Assembly: GCA_964462125.1 (NCBI GenBank)
Contig: CAYWXT010000110.1
Location: 1 to 17,013, forward strand
Length of the DNA stretch: 17,013 nt
Origin: JAWLFY01 sp964462125
GTDB lineage: Bacteria > Planctomycetota > Planctomycetia > Pirellulales > Pirellulaceae
Reading direction: 5' to 3'
Part shown: positions 8,714 to 14,789 of the stretch, in pieces
How the letters are laid out: the number at the start of each line of letters is the position of its first letter
Numbering within the stretch: position 1 is the first letter of the stretch
The notes under the pieces: model-generated
The model's database searches: none
The model's input: the letters and a program-made list of their open reading frames with translations, nothing else
What the model was told of the DNA's origin: nothing
Position numbers and translations under genes: made by a program

Positions 8714-10162
8714 TCACGCTTCGGGCACGGCGTACTTGCCGCGATAGGTCCGCTTCAGGAATCGGTTGGCCTGTTCGGCATGGTCGCCGACGAAGCGTTC
8801 CAATTTCGGGTCGTGCGTCAGCACGGGGCTCGAAACCAGCTGGCTCGGGGAAACATCGAACGGGGCCAACTGACGCTCCATCTCCTCGACCAGCAGCGGC
8901 CAGTCGTCCAACGAGCTGACCGAGGTCAGTTCCGCTCGGTCATAGGAGGCTCCGGCGCGGAACGCGATGTTGGCGAGGTTGCACCAACCGGTACTGTGGT
9001 GACCCATTTCCACCGGGGCATGGAGCATCGCCGTATCGCGACTTCGGACCGCGTCGATGAAGTTCTGAACGTGCAGCGGAACGATGTTCCCCCCGGAAAA
9101 CTCCCGGATCGTCTTGCCCTGCAAGTCCACCGCACGCCCCTTCTGACGCTGGCCGAGGTAGTAGCCTCCCTCACAGGCAACGACGTACCCGCTGCCGGGG
9201 CCGTCCACCGGTTTGCCAGCCCGCACTTTCCAGCCTCCCTTCTGGTCCTGGCCGCGGTTGAGGTTACTCAACGCGATCAACGTTGGGAATGTTTCCGTCT
9301 CGAACAACGCGTAATGGACGTTGGGAGTATTGCCGGCATCGTCCCAAGCCACCCGCCCGCCCGCCGCGACGATTCGCTGAGGCGTGGTCACCTCGTCGCG
9401 ATAAGCGACGTTGCGGATGTCGTCCAGAATGTGAACGCCCCAATTCCCCATTTCGCCGCTGCCGGTATTGAAGTCCCAGTGCCAGTCATAGTGCAGCTTG
9501 TCCCGGTAAATCGGCGTCTCCGCCGCCGGCCCGAGCCAAAGATCAAAGTCAACAGTGGAGGGAATTTCGAGCGGCATCGAACGCTGGCCGATCGGGGCCC
9601 GCGGCCCCAAGCGATTGGCCTGGACATAGCGTATAGCTCCGAGCCCTTGCTCCTGATGCAGAAATCGCTTCGCTTCAGCCTGCATCGGGTCACTTCGCTG
9701 CTGCGTCCCGATCTGGACGATGCGGTCGCTCGTTCGCGCCGCTTCGACGACCTGGCGTCCTTCCCATTGGCTGTGTGACAGTGGCTTTTCGACATAGACG
9801 TCCTTGCCCGCATCGAGTGCCCACAGAGTCGCGAGACAATGCCAATGGTTGCAGGTTGCGATCACCACCGCATCGACGTTCGGATCGTCCAAGACCTTGC
9901 GAAGGTCGGTGTGCGCGGCGGTTGAATACTTTTCCGCAAACTCCTCGCAGAGCTTCCGATCTGGATCGGCCACGGCGACCAGCCGACAGTGCTGGATCTT
10001 GGAAAAGGCATCGGCGAGTTGCCCGCCGCGCCAACCGGCCCCCAGAATGGCGACTCGGACCTCTTCATTCGCAGCCGCCCACGCGGCACCGTCCAGAGTG
10101 GCCGCGGCGGCGCCGGCGGCGGTTCCCATTAAAAACGTTCGACGGGTCGGGGTTGGTCGCAT
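8714..10162 (-). CDS. Tat-exported Gfo/Idh/MocA-family oxidoreductase
   Basis: Members of this family oxidise or reduce sugars and their derivatives with NAD(P). The 482-residue product begins with a twin-arginine signal (TRRTFLMG, residues 6-13, then an alanine-rich core) and likely cleavage near residues 29-31. The Rossmann loop is GAGWRGG (41-47), NHWH is at 105-108 and the family EKP motif at 125-127. The C-terminal domain has the WHWDFNTGSGEMGNWGVHIL stretch common in planctomycete members. I chose ATG 10162, which has GGAG 7 nt upstream; the GTG one codon earlier is less well spaced. It is the last of three minus-strand genes after the BNR protein and sulfatase, 107 bp behind the sulfatase stop. 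Folding with cofactor before Tat export, as in Zymomonas glucose-fructose oxidoreductase, is likely. The substrate is unknown. Confidence 0.9.
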   Translation of the reverse strand: MRPTPTRRTFLMGTAAGAAAATLDGAAWAAANEEVRVAILGAGWRGGQLADAFSKIQHCRLVAVADPDRKLCEEFAEKYSTAAHTDLRKVLDDPNVDAVVIATCNHWHCLATLWALDAGKDVYVEKPLSHSQWEGRQVVEAARTSDRIVQIGTQQRSDPMQAEAKRFLHQEQGLGAIRYVQANRLGPRAPIGQRSMPLEIPSTVDFDLWLGPAAETPIYRDKLHYDWHWDFNTGSGEMGNWGVHILDDIRNVAYRDEVTTPQRIVAAGGRVAWDDAGNTPNVHYALFETETFPTLIALSNLNRGQDQKGGWKVRAGKPVDGPGSGYVVACEGGYYLGQRQKGRAVDLQGKTIREFSGGNIVPLHVQNFIDAVRSRDTAMLHAPVEMGHHSTGWCNLANIAFRAGASYDRAELTSVSSLDDWPLLVEEMERQLAPFDVSPSQLVSSPVLTHDPKLERFVGDHAEQANRFLKRTYRGKYAVPEA

Positions 10163-10212
10163 CACTTAGCTCCATTTGGTCGGGGGATCGATGGTACGCG
10201 GAGGCCGCATGC

Positions 10213-10235
10213 GTCGGATGATGATTTGTCGGATG
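10213..10235. repeat. Two 8-bp direct repeats upstream of the oxidoreductase gene
   Basis: GTCGGATG occurs at 10213-10220 and again at 10228-10235 within the 107-bp gap between the sulfatase stop and the oxidoreductase start. On the coding strand this reads CATCCGAC twice, 15 bp apart, about 50-70 bp before the ATG. It may be an operator or chance. Confidence 0.3.
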
Positions 10236-10269
10236 TTTGCGGTTTCCGAAGATGGGCGGACAGTCGCCG

Positions 10270-11817
10270 TCACTCTTTCTCCGTCCGTCGATAATACTCG
10301 ATCGGGAACGGGGCCTGCGACGCTCGCTCGGGGTGTCGCCAGGGAAACAACGTCCCCCGGTCCTCCAACAGCGGCATTTCGCTTCCCTCGGACTCCGCTA
10401 ACAGCTCCCATAGTCGGGAGTTGAGCATCTCGACCCGCTCGGCATGCTCCGGATCGTGGATCAGGTTCTGCAACTCCTCCGGATCGTTCTCCAGGTCGTA
10501 CAATTCATCTCGATCCCAGAGCCCATGGCATCGAATGTATTTCCAACGCCCCCCGATAATCGCATGCAGCGTCGGGGTTTGGGGATAGTTGCGTTCCCAG
10601 TAATACTCGTACAACAACTCTTGGCGCGAGAGCTGCTCCACGGCGCCGCTGCAAACCGCCGACCAGAAGCTCTGGCCATCGTCCTCCTCCAACGGTTCCG
10701 CCCCCGCCGCCTCGAGCAGGGTGGAGGCGATGTCGATGTTCCCGACCAGCCCTTCAAACGGCTCCCCCGCCGGAATTTCCCCAGGCGCCTTGATCAACAA
10801 CGGCACCTTCGCGCTCGCCTCATACGCGGTGCGTTTGTCGATCAAGCCATGATCACCAAACTGAAAGCCATTGTCGCCCATGTAGACGACGATCGTGTTG
10901 TCGGACAAGTCGTGTCGATCGAGATAGCCGGTCAGCCGTCCCAATCCGTCATCGACCGCCAACAGCGCCGCGCAGTACCGCCGGTAATAAACCTCGGGGG
11001 AGAAATCGGGCAGGTTGTATCCAAAGTCGGCCCCATGGCGGCTGTTCCGCTGGTTGCGGACCCACATTGGCGACTTGCCCGCGTCCAGTTCTTCGATTGT
11101 CGGAATTTGAATCGGGTGCGGCTGCTCCTCGTAACGCCCCAGATGCCGGTCCGCTGGTACGAAATCCGAATGGACCGCTTTGTGGCTAACGTACATGAAG
11201 AACGGCTTGTCTCCATCGCGCTGGTCCAACCACTCCAGCGCGTAGTCAGTCAATTCGTCGGTGATGTAACCTTCTTGCGGCACACGGCGCCCGTTGACGT
11301 TGAACCCGTCATAGGTCGTTTGCGGAACCTCGCGGAGCGTGCCGTGCCCGTCAGGCCAATATGTTCCTTGGCCTTTGAAGGCGACCCAATGGTCGAAACC
11401 TCGCTGCGGCTCGTCGACATCGCCCCCCATGTGCCACTTGCCGATGAACGCCGTCTCATAGCCGGCCCGCTGCAGGTGCTCGGGGAAAAAGACCAGATCC
11501 GGGTCGACCTCGTGGTAGTTGTCGACGACGCGGTGGTTGTGCGCGTACTGGCCGGTCAAAATCGACGCTCGGCTGGGAGAGCATAACGACGTCGTCACGT
11601 ACGCCCGGGTGAACATCGCGCCGTCCCGCGCCAAGGAATCCATGTGCGGCGTTTCCAAATACGGATGGCCGGCTGCCCCCAGACAGTCAAAACGATGGTC
11701 ATCGCACAGGATGAACACGATGTTCGGTGGTCGATCGGACGACGATTCGGCCCACGCTGTCGAGAACGACCACGTCCAAGCCAGCAGACACCAACAGAGA
11801 CACAAGCAGCGAAACAT
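10270..11817 (-). CDS. Secreted type I (formylglycine) sulfatase
   Basis: Type I sulfatases hydrolyse sulfate esters with a formylglycine made from a conserved cysteine. The 515-residue product has a signal peptide (hydrophobic core to about residue 20, cleavage probably after TAWA, residue 23). The metal-binding aspartates Asp39-Asp40 follow in CDDHRFDCLG, then the sulfatase signature C79-S-P-S-R83 followed by ASILTGQ. A second metal motif is GDNGF (Asp315, Asn316). Cys79 in a CxPxR context marks it as substrate for formylglycine-generating enzyme. The C-terminal part (WKYIRCHGLWDRDELYDLEN) is typical of iduronate- and heparan-type sulfatases. The start is the Met before the signal peptide; the frame is open further but unconserved. 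It lies 139 bp after the BNR gene. Sulfated algal glycans are the likely substrates, inferred from context. Confidence 0.93.
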   Translation of the reverse strand: MFRCLCLCWCLLAWTWSFSTAWAESSSDRPPNIVFILCDDHRFDCLGAAGHPYLETPHMDSLARDGAMFTRAYVTTSLCSPSRASILTGQYAHNHRVVDNYHEVDPDLVFFPEHLQRAGYETAFIGKWHMGGDVDEPQRGFDHWVAFKGQGTYWPDGHGTLREVPQTTYDGFNVNGRRVPQEGYITDELTDYALEWLDQRDGDKPFFMYVSHKAVHSDFVPADRHLGRYEEQPHPIQIPTIEELDAGKSPMWVRNQRNSRHGADFGYNLPDFSPEVYYRRYCAALLAVDDGLGRLTGYLDRHDLSDNTIVVYMGDNGFQFGDHGLIDKRTAYEASAKVPLLIKAPGEIPAGEPFEGLVGNIDIASTLLEAAGAEPLEEDDGQSFWSAVCSGAVEQLSRQELLYEYYWERNYPQTPTLHAIIGGRWKYIRCHGLWDRDELYDLENDPEELQNLIHDPEHAERVEMLNSRLWELLAESEGSEMPLLEDRGTLFPWRHPERASQAPFPIEYYRRTEKE

Positions 11818-11956
11818 CAGCAAATCCAACGAACGGGGGAAGGAACAAGGCTCGGCACGACAAGGCACGACCCTCGGAATCACGCCCAGTCGTGCATCAC
11901 TCATGCGACCATACAAATCGCATCGTAGCAGACCACGGCCGGCGTCATCCGGCGAG

Positions 11957-13474
11957 CTACGGTGCGTCATCCGAACGACGCAACTCTGGCCGCGCCCGCT
12001 CACCTTTCATCTCGGAGGGCAGCTGCCAGGTGGCGGAACCAGAGCGGTCGGTGAAGTACAGGCGTGACGGTGAGTGTTCGTCTGGATTGCCGTCAGTCCA
12101 AAAGGCGTAGACGTCGTCGTGGGCGTTGACCGGGCGGCGGACGTAACCGTGATTGAACTCGCTCTCGGACGTTACCTCCCGTTCCTTGGTCCAACTCTCT
12201 CCGCGGTCGCTGCTGGTCCAAATCTCGACCTCGCCGCCGGTCCCCCAACGCTGCGGCCCGGGCCCGCTGGGGGTGAACACCCGCCACGTCCCGTCCGCCT
12301 CGATGTGCAACGACCCGGTGTCGTAGTTGTGCGTGGTTGACGTGACGTCGTGAAACAGCCACTGCGCCCCGTCCCAGTGGACAACACTGACCGTTCGCGG
12401 CTCGCCGCCGGGCCCGGGTTGATGATTCGCCGAGGTGACGGTCAGGATCACGGGGTGGCCGTCGGCATCGAGACGGATGTCCTTGTTGTAAACCAGTCGC
12501 TGTTCGGAATGGTAATCGCGCACCAGCGCCGGCCCATCCCGATCGGTTAGCGGCAATTCGACCGTCGTTCCCTCGATCGTCTGCCAACTTTGGCCAAAGT
12601 CTTTGGTTTCGACATAGTACAGGTTGGTTCGCCGATCGACGTTACCGCCCGGATGCATGTTGAAGATCGTCATCACCCGACCGCCAACGGTGTTGCTGAT
12701 CTGGTAATGCCCCCCCATCCCAGCAAGCTTCACCGCGTCGCTCCACTGACGACCATCGCTGCTGGTGGCAAAGTACAATTCCCGCCCACGCGTGTACTTG
12801 GTGTGCAGATGGATGAATCCCTGGCCCTCGACCCAAAAGGGTTGCGGGTAGGTGAATTCTCCTTCGTACATCTGCTCAAACGCATCGGTGCTGTACGGCT
12901 CGGTACTGCGATAGATAAACCCGGGGCGGCTCCGGCCCCGGCCGCTGACGTAGACCCACAGGTGGCCTTGATCGTCGAGGGCCAAACTCGGGTTGTCATG
13001 GGGATCGTCGACCCCCTGCTTGTCGTGAACAATCGTCGGCCGCGGCACCTCGCCGCTGGCATGGTCATAGAAGGAAGCCATCGCGAGCAGGTGTCGTTCC
13101 CCGTGGCGACTGCCGCCGTAGACGAAGAAAGTCTTGTGCGCCTCCGGGGAATAAATCGCCAGCGGGATGTGCTTGGCCGTGTAGGTCCCCAGGCCCCCGG
13201 AGTACTTGTCGCCGTAGTCGGAAAATTGGCCGAGGGTGAACCAGATCCCGCGGTAGCCATCGGCCTTGTCCGACGAGACGATCGGGGCCGCGGGGGCGTC
13301 GTCGTCGGAGTCTTTCTCGGACGCCGCGACCGGCAGGGAGCTTTGGAAAACGACAAGGGCGATCAGAGCCAAACTCGTGATCAGAGCCAAACTCGTGATC
13401 CGAGCCAAACTCGTGATCCGAGCCAAACTCGTGATGGGGGACAGGCGGCGTGGGCGAATCGTTAATTTCGGCAT
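11957..13474 (-). CDS. Secreted BNR_4-type beta-propeller protein, possible polysaccharide-active enzyme
   Basis: The 505-residue product resembles the BNR_4 repeat family (sialidase-like beta-propellers). After an unusual signal peptide it has GYRGIW (residues 73-78), KYSGGLGTY (90-98), and DDPHDNPSLALDDQGHLWVY around His159. Further blades include SSDGRQWSD, DFGQSWQ and SSDRGESWT, which are Asp-box-like. Some BNR_4-type propellers are, as I recall, ulvan lyases (PL24/PL25); whether this protein has those catalytic residues is undecided. The signal peptide core consists of four copies of ITSLAR/ITSLAL (residues 14-37), from an 18-bp tandem repeat. The start at 13474 is the Met just before the signal peptide; the longer upstream frame runs antisense to the lipoprotein gene. 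It heads the sulfatase and oxidoreductase genes on the same strand. A lyase, hydrolase or binding role is inferred. Confidence 0.8.
   Translation of the reverse strand: MPKLTIRPRRLSPITSLARITSLARITSLALITSLALIALVVFQSSLPVAASEKDSDDDAPAAPIVSSDKADGYRGIWFTLGQFSDYGDKYSGGLGTYTAKHIPLAIYSPEAHKTFFVYGGSRHGERHLLAMASFYDHASGEVPRPTIVHDKQGVDDPHDNPSLALDDQGHLWVYVSGRGRSRPGFIYRSTEPYSTDAFEQMYEGEFTYPQPFWVEGQGFIHLHTKYTRGRELYFATSSDGRQWSDAVKLAGMGGHYQISNTVGGRVMTIFNMHPGGNVDRRTNLYYVETKDFGQSWQTIEGTTVELPLTDRDGPALVRDYHSEQRLVYNKDIRLDADGHPVILTVTSANHQPGPGGEPRTVSVVHWDGAQWLFHDVTSTTHNYDTGSLHIEADGTWRVFTPSGPGPQRWGTGGEVEIWTSSDRGESWTKEREVTSESEFNHGYVRRPVNAHDDVYAFWTDGNPDEHSPSRLYFTDRSGSATWQLPSEMKGERARPELRRSDDAP
13361..13432. repeat. Tandem repeat, 4 x 18 bp, inside the signal peptide of the BNR protein
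   Basis: Four 18-bp units start at 13361, 13379, 13397 and 13415. The first two read gatcagagccaaactcgt and the last two gatccgagccaaactcgt, differing at one base. On the coding strand they encode ITSLAR, ITSLAR, ITSLAL, ITSLAL, so the frame is kept. Confidence 0.95.
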
Positions 13475-13510
13475 GATTCCGGCTCTTCGTGGCTTGGTCG
13501 TTTCCCGCCC

Positions 13511-13518
13511 ACTATAAT
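13511..13518. promoter_or_regulatory. Overlapping -10 boxes of a divergent promoter
   Basis: A perfect TATAAT on the plus strand (13513-13518) overlaps TATAGT on the minus strand (13516-13511), in the 109-bp gap between the BNR gene (start 13474) and the lipoprotein gene (start 13584). The -35 regions are weak on both sides, so this is a candidate only. Transcripts would start near 13525 (plus) and 13504 (minus). Confidence 0.4.
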
Positions 13519-13583
13519 CGCTGGCGCCTTGGCTCGGTTTGCCGTTGACAGAGGGCCGTCGAGAACCACACTTGGACAAGACC

Positions 13584-14789
13584 ATGCGATACGTTCTCCG
13601 CCTCACCGCTCTTTGCCTACCGCTGCTCTTTTCCGGGTGCCCGGTCATGCAGGCTCCGGAGTCGGGAGAGGAGTTAGCAGCCACGTCCGCGGGCCGCACG
13701 TCGGTGCCCGATTCCGAGCCCGCTTCTCCGACGGAGCCGAGCGGTGAGGATCCCGCTGGCGAGAAGCCCGCTGGCGAGGAGCCCGCCGTGGGTGGTGCGG
13801 ACGCTGACGCAATCCGGCCGTTACTCCAGCGGGTGGAGCAGGCGCTGCAAGACAATCTGGCGAACCGTCGGCTTTCCACCGAGCTCAATGGAGCGTGGCA
13901 GATTCTGCATGGGATCCTGGCGTACGGGACGGAGTTTGAGATCGAGACGCCGGAGGGGACCCGCCCCGCGGTCGATCATTTGCTGCAAGGGGGCCGTGTC
14001 GAAGGGTTCGAAGCGTTCCCTGGCGATAAACTTGGCGACTCATCGCGGCCCGGCCTGCGGATGGAACTGCAGCCGAGCACGAAGGTGGGGCAGGGACATC
14101 GCGACCAATGGCTGGCGGTGTTGGCCCAAGCTGGCTTGGGGCCGGACACGGTTCTCCGCAGTGGCGACCACGAGTTCGTGATCGAGGACTGGGTCCGCCA
14201 GGTCGAACACGACATCCCGTTGAACGTGGAGTGGGAATTCAGTTGGACGTTGATCGGATTGTTGGCCTATCGTCCCACCGATCATCGCTGGACGGCACGA
14301 GACGGGAACGAATACGACATCGAGGTGTTGTTGGAATCGGAGATTGAGCAGAGCTTGCCGGAGAGCGCCTGTGGTGGGACACACCGGTTGATCGGAATTG
14401 CCATGGCGGTCGATCAGCGGCGTGCGGAACAGGGGCTGATGATCGGAGCCTGGGATCGTGCCGAACGATTGCTCGCCGATTCGATTGTCCAGATGAAGCG
14501 GAACCAGAATCCCGATGGTTCGTATTCCGTGGACTTTCACCACCGGACCGGCTGGACCCGCGACCTCGGCGAGACCCTCAGCACAACCGGTCATGTGCTG
14601 GAGTTCCTTTCGTTGGCGGCGTCGGAGGAGACGCTGCGGGAGCCCTGGGTGCAGCGGAGCGTCACACATCTGTGCGACGTTTTGGAGCAGTGCCGTGAGA
14701 TCGACCTGGAGTGTGGTGCCCTGTACCACGCCCTGCATGGCCTCGAAGTCTACGGGGAGCGACTCGGGAGAGCCGGCTCAGCCTCATAG
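13584..14789 (+). CDS. Lipoprotein with alpha-toroid-like domain, unknown function
   Basis: The 401-residue product has a lipoprotein signal ending in the lipobox LFSGC (Cys19). A low-complexity acidic/proline linker follows, containing GEDPA-GEKPA-GEEPA (residues 54-68) from a 15-bp tandem repeat. The C-terminal domain of about 320 residues has helical repeats such as ACGGTHRLIGIAMAVD (Cys263 to about 278) and the QNPDGSYS motif (308-315), and GHVLEFLSLAA near residue 340. These recall the alpha/alpha toroid of terpene cyclase/prenyltransferase-like proteins, and similar planctomycete proteins carry no firm function. The start is the Met of the signal peptide; the frame is open 15 codons upstream. 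It diverges from the BNR gene and its last 40 bp overlap the convergent TPR gene. It is probably a membrane-anchored structural or binding protein; catalytic residues are not evident. Confidence 0.75.
   Translation: MRYVLRLTALCLPLLFSGCPVMQAPESGEELAATSAGRTSVPDSEPASPTEPSGEDPAGEKPAGEEPAVGGADADAIRPLLQRVEQALQDNLANRRLSTELNGAWQILHGILAYGTEFEIETPEGTRPAVDHLLQGGRVEGFEAFPGDKLGDSSRPGLRMELQPSTKVGQGHRDQWLAVLAQAGLGPDTVLRSGDHEFVIEDWVRQVEHDIPLNVEWEFSWTLIGLLAYRPTDHRWTARDGNEYDIEVLLESEIEQSLPESACGGTHRLIGIAMAVDQRRAEQGLMIGAWDRAERLLADSIVQMKRNQNPDGSYSVDFHHRTGWTRDLGETLSTTGHVLEFLSLAASEETLREPWVQRSVTHLCDVLEQCREIDLECGALYHALHGLEVYGERLGRAGSAS
13743..13787 (+). repeat. Tandem repeat, 3 x 15 bp, in the lipoprotein linker
   Basis: Three 15-bp units (13743-13757, 13758-13772, 13773-13787) encode GEDPA, GEKPA and GEEPA. 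They are similar but not identical at the DNA level and lie just after the lipid-anchor region. Confidence 0.85.

Noticed and set aside
8654..9778. 374-codon open frame on the plus strand across the oxidoreductase
   Set aside because: Antisense shadow of the Gfo/Idh/MocA gene; no signal, motif or start site of its own.
10444..11586. 380-codon open frame on the plus strand across the sulfatase
   Set aside because: Antisense to a sulfatase with intact signature residues; arises from codon bias.
12590..13465. 291-codon open frame on the plus strand across the BNR gene, ending in a repetitive tail
   Set aside because: Its repeats (SQTRD units) are only the 18-bp signal-peptide repeat read from the other strand.
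13545..13573. TTGACA (13545-13550) with ACACTT 17 bp later as promoter of the lipoprotein gene
   Set aside because: The -10 box is poor and transcription would begin about at the ATG; the TATAAT at 13513 is more plausible.
13475..13888. N-terminal extension of the BNR gene to 13888
   Set aside because: It would run antisense through the lipoprotein gene and put about 140 residues before a normal signal peptide.
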